A DNA stretch of 64,000 bases from Myxococcota bacterium. Its GTDB lineage: Bacteria; Myxococcota_A; UBA9160; SMWR01. Below, in pieces: positions 25,734-35,322 of the stretch. A program made the translations under genes and the position numbers. Every line of letters begins with the position of its first letter. The first letter of the stretch is position 1. The stretch covers positions 1 through 64,000 of the forward strand of contig JAKVBI010000013.1 in the NCBI GenBank assembly GCA_022447545.1. The letters are read 5' to 3'. The notes under the pieces are model-generated. The model did not search any database. It had not been told where the DNA came from and worked only from the letters and a program-made list of their open reading frames with translations.

Positions 25734-26951
25734 TTGGTCGATTTTCACCCCTTCGCTGACAGTTTTCTGGACGATCCTCACGCGAGCTATCGCGCACTCA
25801 GAGACGAAGCTCCCGCCTACTACCTCGAAGAGTTCGACTGCTGGTTCTTGTCGCGTTTCGAGGACGTTTGGCGAGCCGAGCAGGATCTCGAGGCCACGAC
25901 CGTTCGCGCTGGGGTGACCTCCTATCAGTTGTTGGCCCCCCGCGAGCAGCGCGAGGCGAGCCGTCAGATGTTGGAAGAAGTGGGATTCGTGGCGCTCGCA
26001 GGCCTGGATCCACCGAATCACACCATCGCGCGCAGGGTTTTGTCCCCCCGCTTTCTGCCGCGCGCTTCTCGGTCCCTGGAGCCGTTCACTCGCGAGTGGG
26101 TTGGTCGCTTCATCGATGACTTCATTGAGCGGGGTGAGTGCGATGTCATCGGGGATCTGGCCATGCGGATCAGTGTTCGCGTGGCCTGCCAGATCGCCGG
26201 CATCCCCCTCTCCGATGCCGATCTCCTAGCCGACATGGTCAATCAGTCTTTCAGTCGCAACCCGGGTGACGAAACCGAATTCGAATTCGGTGCGTCCCCT
26301 CTCTATGCCTACCTGATCGATTTCATCGCCCAGCGGCGTCGCCAGCCCGGTGATGGTGTCGTCGATCTTCTGATCCAGACCGAACTCGGTGGGCGAGCGT
26401 TGACTGACATCGAGATTGCGAGCCACATGAGCCTGCTGGTGGTCGGAGGGACCGAGACACTTCCCAAGGCGTTCTCGGCGGCCGTGCACAGGCTCTGGGA
26501 GCATCCCGATCAGCGTGCCGAATTGATCGCGGATTCCTCGCTGATCGGTCCCGCTTTCTGGGAAGCGCTGCGTCTCGACATGCCCACCCAGATGCTGGGC
26601 AGGACCATGACCCGTCCGATGGAATTCCACGGCCAGACCCTGGAGCCTGGTCAGGGCGTCTTGTTCCTATTTGCTTCGGCGAATCGGGACGAGCGCGAGT
26701 TCGAGAATGCAGACCATTTCGACATTCACCGCCGTGCTCCACGGATTTTGAGCTTCGGCCACGGAACCCACCGCTGTTTGGGGGCCAACATGGCCCAGAT
26801 GGAGGGCTGGGTGATGCTTGAAGAGCTTCTGAAGCGGCTTCCGGAATACGAGGTCGATCTCGAGCGTGCGACCCGCTTCCGATCAGAGTTCTTCGCCGGC
26901 TTCTCCTCGCTTCCGCTGCGTTTCGAACCAGGAGCGCGGCTTGGCCCTTGA
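25734..26951 (+). CDS. Cytochrome P450
   Basis: The product is 405 residues from TTG at 25734, the only start that leaves a normal P450 N terminus (VDFHPFADSFLDDPHASYRA). The heme Cys is C348 in FGHGTHRCLGAN, the I-helix reads LLVVGGTETLPKAFS, and the ExxR Glu is in WEALR. The GGTETLPK variant of the I-helix sets it apart from the other P450s here. It converges with the CoA ligase gene (eight-base gap). Substrate unknown. Confidence 0.88.
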   Translation: MVDFHPFADSFLDDPHASYRALRDEAPAYYLEEFDCWFLSRFEDVWRAEQDLEATTVRAGVTSYQLLAPREQREASRQMLEEVGFVALAGLDPPNHTIARRVLSPRFLPRASRSLEPFTREWVGRFIDDFIERGECDVIGDLAMRISVRVACQIAGIPLSDADLLADMVNQSFSRNPGDETEFEFGASPLYAYLIDFIAQRRRQPGDGVVDLLIQTELGGRALTDIEIASHMSLLVVGGTETLPKAFSAAVHRLWEHPDQRAELIADSSLIGPAFWEALRLDMPTQMLGRTMTRPMEFHGQTLEPGQGVLFLFASANRDEREFENADHFDIHRRAPRILSFGHGTHRCLGANMAQMEGWVMLEELLKRLPEYEVDLERATRFRSEFFAGFSSLPLRFEPGARLGP

Positions 26952-26959
26952 CGCTGCCG

Positions 26960-28486
26960 TCACGCGTCCTGCTCCAGACTCGCTCGCAGCCGAAATTTCT
27001 CGATCTTGCCACTGGCGGTGCGGGGCAATTCTTCCAGGACGACCACGCGTTCCGGTTGCTTGTAGCTGGCCAGTGTGTGGGCGGTGAATTTCGTCAGGGT
27101 GGCGACGTCGGGTGCATCGCAGCCTTCCGTCGGCACCAAGAAGGCCACGATCCGCTCTCCGAGTACTGGGTCGGGGCTGCCGACGATGGCTGCGTCGGCG
27201 ACGTCGGGGTGATTGCGCAGTGCTAATTCCACCTCTGCGCTCGAGATGTTTTCACCCCCGCGACGGACGATGTCCTTTTTGCGGTCTACGAAGAAGAAGT
27301 AACCGTCCGCATCGAAGTAGCCGAGATCTCCGGTGTGGAATCGGCCGTTCTGCAAAGCTGCCTGGTTGGCTTCGTCGTCCTCCACGTAGCCCTGAAAGGG
27401 AAGAGATTCCACGGCGAAACAGACTTCGCCCACTTCCCCGACTTCGGCGATGCTTCCGTCCTCACGATGGATCTGCATGGTGCTGTCGGGAAACCGCCGC
27501 CCTGCACTTCCTGAGCGTCTCTCTTCATCCAGGCGCGTGTAGGTACCCATGCCGGCTTCGGTCATCCCATACCAGTCGATCACGGGAACGCCGTAGCGCT
27601 CTTCCATCAGTGGTGCGGCGGCTCCCGCTCCGAGGGCGATGATGACCCGCATCGAGTGCTCGCGTTCAATGGGGGTTGGTCGCAGGCCGAGGAGAATGTG
27701 GACGATGGGCGCCAGGGTGAATAGATAGGTGGGGCGTGTGCGATCCACTAGTTCCCAGAAGCGCCGGGCGGAAAAACGCCGTTGGAAGACCGCCGAACCT
27801 CCGTAGCCCAGGGAAGATCGCAACCCGCCCGCGCCGTTGCCGTGGAACAGTGGGGTGACGAACAAACTGCGGTCGGCGCTGCTGACTCCGAACATCTCCT
27901 GGTAGTCGATGCCCTGTTGTATGACATCTCGGCCGAATTCGACAGCTTTCGGCCGGCCTGTGGTTGTGCCTGAGGTGTACATGAGGTGTCCTGGGACATC
28001 CTCGGGAACCGCTGGGAGGTCGAAGCCCCCCCCTTCGGGGGCGGCCGTCAGCAGGGAGTCGAAGCTGATCGATCCGGAGGGCAGATCTTCGCCCAGGGAG
28101 ATCACGTGCTCGAGGCTTTCGATTCGAGTCGCCAGCTCGAGGGAGCGCTGCAACAGCTCCGGCTCGCAAACAATGGCGCGCGCCCGCGAGTGACGCAGCA
28201 CGAATTCAATCTCAGCGTCCGCCCATTGAGGGTTTGCGAGCACGGCCGGAAAGCCCACTGCGCCGAAAGCTGTCTGGATCTCCACGTACTCGGGCCGGTT
28301 CCACATCCAGATGCAGGCGCGTTCACCGGGTGGAAGCCCCAGGGCGTGGACCAGGGAGTGGGCTAGGCGTTCGGCATTGCTAGCCAACTGTGCAAAGGTT
28401 CGACTGCCATCGAGTTCCGAGATCAGCGCCAGTTGGTCCGGCTTCTTGGATGCGTATTCCCGGTAGTTGTCCAGCTCGCTGAGCAA
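26960..28486 (-). CDS. AMP-forming acyl-CoA ligase/synthetase
   Basis: The product is 508 residues from TTG at 28486 with GGAGGAACGAATC. ANL superfamily motifs are complete: P-loop YTSGTTTGRPKAVE, the A5 WYGMTEAGMG, A7 HTGDLGYFD, A8 DRKKDIVRRGGENIS, and the C-terminal catalytic Lys in LPRTASGKIEKF. It activates a carboxylic acid to its CoA thioester via an acyl-adenylate. With neighbouring P450s and SDR, the substrate is likely an oxidised lipid, terpenoid or aromatic acid, which is inference. Confidence 0.93.
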   Translation of the reverse strand: MLSELDNYREYASKKPDQLALISELDGSRTFAQLASNAERLAHSLVHALGLPPGERACIWMWNRPEYVEIQTAFGAVGFPAVLANPQWADAEIEFVLRHSRARAIVCEPELLQRSLELATRIESLEHVISLGEDLPSGSISFDSLLTAAPEGGGFDLPAVPEDVPGHLMYTSGTTTGRPKAVEFGRDVIQQGIDYQEMFGVSSADRSLFVTPLFHGNGAGGLRSSLGYGGSAVFQRRFSARRFWELVDRTRPTYLFTLAPIVHILLGLRPTPIEREHSMRVIIALGAGAAAPLMEERYGVPVIDWYGMTEAGMGTYTRLDEERRSGSAGRRFPDSTMQIHREDGSIAEVGEVGEVCFAVESLPFQGYVEDDEANQAALQNGRFHTGDLGYFDADGYFFFVDRKKDIVRRGGENISSAEVELALRNHPDVADAAIVGSPDPVLGERIVAFLVPTEGCDAPDVATLTKFTAHTLASYKQPERVVVLEELPRTASGKIEKFRLRASLEQDA

Positions 28487-28531
28487 GATTCGTTCCTCCT
28501 CGAACCGTGGTTTGGCTGACTCGTTGGGATT

Positions 28532-29977
28532 CTACTCCCCTTCGAACGAGATGCGGGCCAAAACCGTGTCGAGGATGGAGTCAGGGTCGGTGTCACCTGT
28601 GTCGTCCTGCTGATCCCGACATGCCGCCAGAATCTCACCAAAGCGCGGCCCGGGAGTGAATCCTCGGGCGATCAAGTGTCTTCCTAGCACTACGTCAGAC
28701 GTTCCGCCTTGATCGATTTCAAGATTCTGCGCGTGAACTAAAAATGTGTCTCCTGATTGAAATTCACCTGCCAGGGCATCGGGAGTGGTGCGTCCCAGGT
28801 GGTCGGAACGGGCGACTCGCTCGAGTAGCTTCATGTCCACACCCGAGGCATCGAGCTTTCGGGCTAAGCGTCGATAAGCTCGCTCGGATGCGCCGCCCGC
28901 ATCGAACAGGGCAGGTGCAAGATGGTGGCGTACCAGTGCCTCGGTGCGGGTCACCAGGGTTGCGGGGGCACGGAGCCGCTCGAGCAGGTTTCTGGTGAGT
29001 TCGGCGCCGAGGACATCGTGACCCTTGGAGCGCACGCGGCCGTCTTGGGTTTCCGTGGTGGCCGGTTTGCCAAGGTCATGACACAGAGCGGCCCACATCA
29101 GGGCGAGGTCGACCGGGTCGTCGTCGTGGCGGAGTCGGGCAGCTACGTCGACGACTCTCAACGTGTGGACCCAGACGTCGCCTTCCGGGTGCCACTCGGG
29201 GTCCTGGGGTACGCCCACCAGTGCAGCGAGTTCGGGGAAGAAACGGAGCATCCCCGTGCGTTCGAGCAGGGACAGCCCCAGGGACGGCTGGCGCCCTTTG
29301 AGCAGGAGCTTCCGGAACTCCTCGAAGCAGCGTTCTCCAGGCAGCTCCGAGAGGTCGAGTTGCGAACACAGTGAAATCAACTCGTCGTCGGCGTTCATTT
29401 CGAAGCGAGCTGCGAACTGCGCGGCCCGCAGGCCTCGCAGAGGGTCTTCGGAAAACCGCGTGGGGTCTGTGGCACGCAGGCGTTTCTGCTCGAGGTCGGC
29501 GCATCCCCCATGCGGATCGAGCAGTTCGCGGTTGAGTAGGTCATAGCCCATGGAGTTGATGGTCAGGTCGCGCCGTTGTGATGCCTGCCGGAAGTCCATG
29601 TCGGTGTCGACGGAGACACTGAAGCCCCGGTGCCCGGGTCCGTGTTTGTTGTCCCGCCTGGGCAGGGAGAAGTCCACTTCGAGCCCTTTGACCCGCAGCA
29701 CACCGAAGGATCGTCCGACCTGGATCACTTCGCCGAATTCGGAAAGCACCTCTTCGAGTCCGGAGAGATCGAGGTGGGAGACTTCTACGTCGAAGTCCTT
29801 GGTCGGAAGTCCGAGCAAGGCGTCACGGACCACCCCCCCGACCAGCAACACCTGGCCACCTCGTTCCGCCACTGCAGCGGCCACCGTCCGCACGACACGT
29901 CCTGTGGGGTCGGTGTCGAGTTCGCGGTCGAGCCGTTCGAGCTCGTCGTCCCATGTTTTGGGCAGGGTGTTGCTCAC
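28532..29977 (-). CDS. cca: tRNA nucleotidyltransferase (CCA-adding/poly(A) polymerase family) with HD domain
   Basis: The product is 481 residues from GTG at 29977, placed by GGAGGTGCAG; the frame is open to 30073 but that part is not needed. It is a class-II nucleotidyltransferase: LVGGVVRDALLG, the catalytic DFDVEV (Asp pair), RRDLTINSMGYDL, then the RNA-binding helical part. An HD domain has LCHDLGKPA and VRHHLAP. This architecture with HD is like E. coli Cca, which adds or repairs CCA ends. Whether it makes the full CCA or shares the work with a second enzyme cannot be seen. Confidence 0.88.
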   Translation of the reverse strand: MSNTLPKTWDDELERLDRELDTDPTGRVVRTVAAAVAERGGQVLLVGGVVRDALLGLPTKDFDVEVSHLDLSGLEEVLSEFGEVIQVGRSFGVLRVKGLEVDFSLPRRDNKHGPGHRGFSVSVDTDMDFRQASQRRDLTINSMGYDLLNRELLDPHGGCADLEQKRLRATDPTRFSEDPLRGLRAAQFAARFEMNADDELISLCSQLDLSELPGERCFEEFRKLLLKGRQPSLGLSLLERTGMLRFFPELAALVGVPQDPEWHPEGDVWVHTLRVVDVAARLRHDDDPVDLALMWAALCHDLGKPATTETQDGRVRSKGHDVLGAELTRNLLERLRAPATLVTRTEALVRHHLAPALFDAGGASERAYRRLARKLDASGVDMKLLERVARSDHLGRTTPDALAGEFQSGDTFLVHAQNLEIDQGGTSDVVLGRHLIARGFTPGPRFGEILAACRDQQDDTGDTDPDSILDTVLARISFEGE

Positions 29978-30072
29978 CTGCACCTCCGTCTCGAACCACA
30001 ACGGTACTGCAGCTCGGACCTTGCTCGCCCGCCGCCCCGGTTCGAGGGTATGCTGATCCCGAGGGAGCTGCA

Positions 30073-30459
30073 TTGTCGCTGTCCGTTGCCGAACTCGATC
30101 ACGTAGTGCTGCGCGTCGTGGACCTGGAGAGGTCCCTTCGTTTCTATACTCATGTCCTTGGCTGTCGAGAGGAGCGCCGTGTCGAAGCGGCCAACCTCGT
30201 CCAGCTTCGAGCTGGCCGTGCGCTCATCGACCTGGTGGTCGTGGACGAGCCAGCAGAGGCTTCTGGGAACATGGATCACTTCTGTGTCCGCCTAGACCCT
30301 TTCGAGGAGGAGGAGATTCGGAAGGTGTTGCGCGAGAATGGGGTCACTGCGGGCCGGACCGCCCGGCGCTACGGGGCGGGCGGGATGGGGCCCTCGATCT
30401 ACATCGAAGACCCGGATGGAAACGTGGTGGAGCTGAAGGGCCCCCCGGATCCAACGTGA
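30073..30459 (+). CDS. VOC-superfamily (glyoxalase-like) protein
   Basis: The product is 128 residues from TTG at 30073 with GAGGGAG. It is a single VOC domain: ELDHVVLRVVDLERSLRFYTHVLG at the start (His ligand), MDHFCVRLD, and the terminal IYIEDPDGNVVELKGP with Glu ligand. It resembles VOC proteins of the virulence-protein/fosfomycin-resistance-like group, but the substrate is unknown. It is transcribed divergently from cca. Confidence 0.87.
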   Translation: MSLSVAELDHVVLRVVDLERSLRFYTHVLGCREERRVEAANLVQLRAGRALIDLVVVDEPAEASGNMDHFCVRLDPFEEEEIRKVLRENGVTAGRTARRYGAGGMGPSIYIEDPDGNVVELKGPPDPT

Positions 30460-30508
30460 CCCTCCGGCTTGGTGAAAACTGCACTGTGTGGTGGGAGTGC
30501 GAGACGAA

Positions 30509-31048
30509 ATGACGAAAAACGATGCAAGACTGCAAAGGCTCGAGGAAATCGCCGACAAACGCGAGATCGAAGATGTCGTGCTGCGCTACTGCCGGGGGGT
30601 CGACCGCGAGGACATCGAATTGATCCGCTCCTGTTATCACCCCGATGCAACAGAAGAGCATGGAAGTTTTCAAGGCAGCATCGACGAGTACATCGAATGG
30701 GTGAGTCGCCTCATCTCCCGATACAGCATGAGCATGCACTTCGTCGGGAATGTGTTGGTGGAACTCGGAGAACCCAAGGCCGATGGGACTCGGGCGGCTC
30801 GGTGCGAGACTTATGGGATCGCCCATCACCGGAGCGAAACCCATGGGCCCAATGCCAATCTGATCGTGGGCTTTCGGTACATTGATCGTTTCGAGCGCCG
30901 CGGCGAGGGGGGGTGGCGGATCGCGGCACGTGTTTGTACCACCGAGTGGGTACGTGTCGACGACGAGGCGGGAAGGCATTCGATTCCCGATGACATGCGG
31001 GTTGGGATGCGCGATCGGAGCGATCCGGTATACGATCCCATCGATTGA
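30509..31048 (+). CDS. SnoaL-like (NTF2 fold) protein
   Basis: The product is 179 residues from ATG at 30509 (GTG at 30488 would add seven). It is an NTF2-like fold of the SnoaL_4 type: LEEIADKREIEDVVLRYCRGVDRED (helix pair) then SCYHPDATEEHG with a candidate Asp, a late VGFRYIDRFER and GGWRIAARVCTTEW. Members include dehydratases and the small subunit-like partners of ring-hydroxylating oxygenases. A Rieske oxygenase gene lies 1.4 kb downstream. Confidence 0.83.
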   Translation: MTKNDARLQRLEEIADKREIEDVVLRYCRGVDREDIELIRSCYHPDATEEHGSFQGSIDEYIEWVSRLISRYSMSMHFVGNVLVELGEPKADGTRAARCETYGIAHHRSETHGPNANLIVGFRYIDRFERRGEGGWRIAARVCTTEWVRVDDEAGRHSIPDDMRVGMRDRSDPVYDPID

Positions 31049-31117
31049 GGGATTGCGTCGAGCCCGCTCACTCGTGGTACGGTGAGGCCGGTCCACCATC
31101 AACCGGAGGGAGGCCCC

Positions 31118-32353
31118 ATGACCTTCGACCCCACCGCCCCGCTTCGTTTCGGCGTTTTCTTGGCTCCCTTCCATCCGGATGACGAGAACCCCACCGAACA
31201 ACTCCATCGCGATTTCGGATTGATCGAGCAACTCGAGACCCTGGGGTACGACGAGGCCTGGATCGGTGAGCATCACTCGGGGGGCTACGAGATCGTGGGG
31301 AGCCCCGAAGTGTTCATTGCTCACGCAGCCGCGAAGACTTCGCGCATCCGCCTTGGAACCGGGGTGGTGTCCCTGCCCTACCACCATCCACTCATGGTGG
31401 CTGATCGTATTTCTCAGCTGGATCATCAGACACGCGGGCGTGTCATTTTCGGCGTCGGCCCGGGCCAACTTCCCACCGACGCATTCATGATGGGGATTGA
31501 CGTTTCGGAGCAGAGGCGCCGAATGCGTGAATCCATCGAAGTCATGGTTCCGCTGCTGCGGGGGGAGACGGTGACGCGTCGTACTGATTGGTTTGAGTTG
31601 AACGACGCCCGCCTTCAGCTTCCGCCCTTTCAACATCCCATGGTCGAGATGGCTGTGGCGAGTTCGATCTCCCCATCGGGGGCACGCGCGGCCGGGAGCC
31701 ATGGACTCGGCCTGTTGTCTCTAGCCGCCAGTGGACCTGATGGATTCGATCAACTGCCCAAGCACTGGCAGGTGTGTGAAGAGAAGGCTGCGGAGCACGA
31801 CCGTCAGGTAGACCGCAGCCACTGGAGGCTCGTCGCCCCCATGCACATTGCCGAGTCGCGGGAGCAGGCCTGGGCCGACATGGAGCACGGTATGTTGCGC
31901 TTGGTTCGTTATATGGAGCGTCTTGGAGGAGGCTTACCCGATTACGGACACTCCACTCAAGCAGCGCTGGAGGAGTGGACCGGCAAGGGGTTGGTGATCT
32001 TCGGCCGGCTCACCCTGGGAACACCCGATGACGCGGTGGCCACCATCGAATCGTTCATCGAAAAGTCAGGGGGCTTCGGCACCGTTTTGCTGTTGGGGCA
32101 CAACTGCGCAAGCCCCGAGGCGACGCTGAAGAGCTACGAGTTAATCTCGCGTTACGTGATGCCCGCCGTCAATCGTTCCAATGCCAATCGCACTGCCAGC
32201 CTCGATTGGGCCCACGCAAACAGCGAGCGCTTCGTGGGCGCCATGGCAGGGGCTATCGGGAAGGCGATCGAGGAGCACGAATCGGAACGGGTGGAGCGCG
32301 ATGGCTCGGGAACAGCCTGGACCCGTGGGGTGCAGCCCAGCACGACGGAGTAG
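31118..32353 (+). CDS. LLM-class flavin-dependent oxidoreductase (limonene monooxygenase/LuxA-like)
   Basis: The product is 411 residues with GGAGGGAGG before ATG. It is a luciferase-like TIM barrel: RFGVFLAPFHPDDENP, LETLGYDEAWIGEHHSGGYE, RIRLGTGVVSLPYHHP, and FGVGPGQLPTDA as flavin-phosphate region. The pattern is close to limonene 1,2-monooxygenase-like or LuxA-type LLM proteins, which are usually FMN-dependent. It is followed by a Rieske oxygenase gene (86-base gap), so the two may belong to one pathway. Confidence 0.88.
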   Translation: MTFDPTAPLRFGVFLAPFHPDDENPTEQLHRDFGLIEQLETLGYDEAWIGEHHSGGYEIVGSPEVFIAHAAAKTSRIRLGTGVVSLPYHHPLMVADRISQLDHQTRGRVIFGVGPGQLPTDAFMMGIDVSEQRRRMRESIEVMVPLLRGETVTRRTDWFELNDARLQLPPFQHPMVEMAVASSISPSGARAAGSHGLGLLSLAASGPDGFDQLPKHWQVCEEKAAEHDRQVDRSHWRLVAPMHIAESREQAWADMEHGMLRLVRYMERLGGGLPDYGHSTQAALEEWTGKGLVIFGRLTLGTPDDAVATIESFIEKSGGFGTVLLLGHNCASPEATLKSYELISRYVMPAVNRSNANRTASLDWAHANSERFVGAMAGAIGKAIEEHESERVERDGSGTAWTRGVQPSTTE

Positions 32354-32439
32354 GCGTCAAGGAGGAGCCCTGGAGGTCGGTGAGAACTGCGACCGGGTTA
32401 TCATGGATGGGTCGCCGCGTTCACCAAGGAGGATCTGTG

Positions 32440-33717
32440 ATGTCCCCGACTCCCATGGAGAGGGCTCCCCAGCCGGATCTCGAATACGTTCCGATTCCCA
32501 AAGACCGCTATACGAGCAGGGATTTCGCCCGACGCGAGTGGGATCGCATGTGGACCCGCGTCTGGCTCATGGCGGGTCGTGAGAGCGATATTCCCGAGCC
32601 TGGGGACTACTTCACCTTCGAGATCGGCCCTGAGTCAATTCTGGTGATCCGGCAACACGATGGCTCCATCCAAGCTCGTTACAACGTCTGCATGCATCGC
32701 GGCAATCGGCTGCGTGAGCCTGGCCGAGGTCATGCCTCGGAGTTCAGCTGCCTGTTCCACGGATGGCGCTACGACATCGACGGCACGCTGGCGGCGGCGC
32801 TCGACCCCGAGTGCTTCCGGCAGGGAGTTCCGAAGGATCGTCTGAGCCTCCAACCCGTGCAGTGCGACACGTGGGCAGGATTCGTGTTCGTGAGCCTCAA
32901 TTCCGATGTCGAACCGCTGCGCGAATACCTGGGTGTGATCCCAGAGCACCTCGATCCCTATAGGTTCGAGGAATGGAAGGTCGAGTTCGATTGCACGGTG
33001 GAGATCGATTGCAACTGGAAGACCTGTGTCGACGCCTTCAACGAGGCCTACCATCTGTCTGCGACGCATGCCTGGACGATCGCTTTCAGCGACGACACAC
33101 GCACCGAGTACGACTGTTACGATCGCCACACGCGCATGATCTTCCCCGAGGTGCAGGCGAGTTTACGCCACCCGGAATCGGGAACCGCCACTCAAGAGAT
33201 CAAGGAGATGTTCTTGAAGCGGGTGGGAATTGACATCGATCAGTTCGAGGGTGGCGAAAAAGAGGCCCGTGCGGCCTATGCCGGTGCCATCGAGAAGATG
33301 GCGCCCATGCTCGGAGCGGACTTCTCCCAGCTCAATCAATCGCAGATGTGTGACGACTATCACTATACGATCTTTCCCAACATCACTTTCAACACGCACT
33401 CGATGTTCGTCTGGGTCTTCACCCACCGTCCTCACCCCACGGACCCGAACAAAATGTATTTCGACTTCATCAACCTCGTGAATACGCCGTCTCAGGAGGT
33501 TCCACGTCCGGAGAAGCGATTCTTCAGCACAGCCAATGGGGACACTCTCGAGGGTGTCTGCGGCGGCGGCGAATTGTTGGATGAAGATCTCTACAATCTG
33601 CCGAGAATTCAAAAGGGTATGAACTCGGCAGCCTTCCAGAACCTGCACTTGGGGACCCAGGAGGTGCGTATCCTGCACTTCCAGGACACTCTGATGAAGT
33701 ATCTCGACGCCACCTGA
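32440..33717 (+). CDS. Rieske non-heme iron oxygenase, alpha subunit
   Basis: The product is 425 residues from ATG with AAGGAGG upstream. The Rieske [2Fe-2S] ligands are C84, H86, C104 and H107 (CMH and CLFH). The mononuclear-iron region reads CVDAFNEAYHLSATH (H205 and H210). The catalytic domain is the RHO-alpha/SRPBCC type. These enzymes need a ferredoxin and reductase; none is adjacent. Neighbouring LLM, SnoaL and VOC genes suggest aromatic, steroid or terpenoid ring oxidation. Confidence 0.92.
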   Translation: MSPTPMERAPQPDLEYVPIPKDRYTSRDFARREWDRMWTRVWLMAGRESDIPEPGDYFTFEIGPESILVIRQHDGSIQARYNVCMHRGNRLREPGRGHASEFSCLFHGWRYDIDGTLAAALDPECFRQGVPKDRLSLQPVQCDTWAGFVFVSLNSDVEPLREYLGVIPEHLDPYRFEEWKVEFDCTVEIDCNWKTCVDAFNEAYHLSATHAWTIAFSDDTRTEYDCYDRHTRMIFPEVQASLRHPESGTATQEIKEMFLKRVGIDIDQFEGGEKEARAAYAGAIEKMAPMLGADFSQLNQSQMCDDYHYTIFPNITFNTHSMFVWVFTHRPHPTDPNKMYFDFINLVNTPSQEVPRPEKRFFSTANGDTLEGVCGGGELLDEDLYNLPRIQKGMNSAAFQNLHLGTQEVRILHFQDTLMKYLDAT

Positions 33718-33720
33718 CGG

Positions 33721-35295
33721 ATGAGCGAGGCCGCGGTGACTGAGAGGGCTGCAACCCTGACGCACATGGACCGTCTTGCGACGTGGCTCGTCGCCCTGGG
33801 ATTGGCGGTCGCCTTGGGTTGGCTCCAACTCGAAACGCCAGGTCTGGTGACTGGCGATGGGTATTTCCACGCTCGCGCCACCCAACAACTCGCCGAGCAT
33901 GGCGTTCGCAAGCAGTTTCCGCAGACGGTCTTCAGCACCTGGGCGGATCGCTACAGCGACAAGGATTTCCTCTTCCACGTCCTCCTGATTCCCTTCGCGG
34001 GTGAGGAATCACGGATGGTGGAAGGCGCCAAGGTTGCGGCGTGGCTATTCGGCTCTGCGATCATGCTTACGCTTGCCGCTTTGCTGATCCGATGGCGCGT
34101 GCGGTTTGGTTGGCTGTGGCTGCTGTTGCTCGGAGCGGCTCAGCCCTGGTGGTGGCTCCACCTGATCCAAGCGCGCCCGCACCTGTTGGGGATCTGGTTA
34201 TTGCTGGTGGAGGTCGGCGCCCTGCTCGCGGGCCGGCGTTGGCTGCTGGCGGGAGCCGCCGGAGCTCATGTCCTGAGCCACACCTCTTTCTTGTTGCTCG
34301 CGGCTCTGCCCTTGGCTCGCGCCGTCGGCCTGGCGTTGCGCGGTCGGCCCGCCGCCCCGGGCGATTTCGTGGCCGTGGGCGCGGGGGTGTTGTTGGTGAC
34401 TTTTTTGCACCCTTACTTCCCCAACAATCTCAGTCTGACCTGGGATCAGGCTGTTGAACTGGCACGCAACCTTTGGAGTGGATCCCCTGCCATTCCCAAG
34501 GATCTGTTTGGTGCGGAACTCGGGTCCCTACGTCCCCGTTCGTTGTTGCGAACCGGTGTGTTGTGGATCCCTGCAGTGTTGGCCCTGGTGCTGAGGCTTC
34601 GCAATTGGAGGCAGCGGCCTCCATCGGTGGAGGTTTTGACCCTGGCCGCACTGAGCGTCGGGATGCTGGGTGTTTCCTTGCTGTCCATGCGTTTCATGGC
34701 GTTCTTCCTGCCCCTTTGTGCACTGACCGGTGCGCTGGCCTTAAGCGAGTGGCTCGGGGGGCTTCAGTGGGCATTGGCCTCTCCAGGCAGGTTTGGACGC
34801 AGGCACGTGGTGTGGGTGGGAACGGGTGGGCTGGTGGTCGCGCTGTGCCTCGGCGGGATCGCCGACAATGTGAGTCGTGTGGTTGAGCGCATCGACGGTA
34901 CGCGCAGCGTCGGGGAGGCGGGGCGAGCTGTCGCGTTTCTGGATCGGGTCGCCGCGCCCGAGGACATCGTATTTCATGCGTTCTGGCTGCCGTTCCCCAC
35001 CCTCTATTTCCACCGACCCGACGGGCGATACATCCAGGCCCTGGATCCCATCTTCCTGTACCGGCGAGACCCCCGTCGTTTCCAGCAGATGCTCGAAGTC
35101 TACCGGGGTATCTCGCCGGATCCGCACGCCGTGATCGCGGGGGCGTTTCGGGCTCGTTTCGTCTACGTGCCCCGTACCAAGCCGTTCCAGAGCATGTTGA
35201 GGCCCTTGATGGATGACCCCCGCATTCGACTCGTGTACATGGATCGCCATGCCATGGTCTTTGAGGCCGAAGGGGTCGAGGGTTCGGGGAGCTAG
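33721..35295 (+). CDS. Polytopic membrane protein, GT-C glycosyltransferase-like
   Basis: The product is 524 residues with about nine to eleven predicted helices. A first extracytoplasmic loop carries GDGYFHARATQQLAEHG, resembling the acidic DxD-like loop of GT-C transferases (STT3/PMT/ArnT), and a soluble C-terminal region follows from about 400. It begins three bases after the Rieske gene, with no clear Shine-Dalgarno (M16 at 33766 is an alternative). No glycolipid gene is adjacent, so its role is open. Confidence 0.7.
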   Translation: MSEAAVTERAATLTHMDRLATWLVALGLAVALGWLQLETPGLVTGDGYFHARATQQLAEHGVRKQFPQTVFSTWADRYSDKDFLFHVLLIPFAGEESRMVEGAKVAAWLFGSAIMLTLAALLIRWRVRFGWLWLLLLGAAQPWWWLHLIQARPHLLGIWLLLVEVGALLAGRRWLLAGAAGAHVLSHTSFLLLAALPLARAVGLALRGRPAAPGDFVAVGAGVLLVTFLHPYFPNNLSLTWDQAVELARNLWSGSPAIPKDLFGAELGSLRPRSLLRTGVLWIPAVLALVLRLRNWRQRPPSVEVLTLAALSVGMLGVSLLSMRFMAFFLPLCALTGALALSEWLGGLQWALASPGRFGRRHVVWVGTGGLVVALCLGGIADNVSRVVERIDGTRSVGEAGRAVAFLDRVAAPEDIVFHAFWLPFPTLYFHRPDGRYIQALDPIFLYRRDPRRFQQMLEVYRGISPDPHAVIAGAFRARFVYVPRTKPFQSMLRPLMDDPRIRLVYMDRHAMVFEAEGVEGSGS

Positions 35296-35322
35296 GAGTT
35301 CCGGATAGGGCTTGCAGGCTCG

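Noticed and set aside
28026-28041. C-run plus G-run hairpin inside the acyl-CoA ligase gene as terminator
   Set aside because: No T-run and it sits in the middle of an intact conserved frame.
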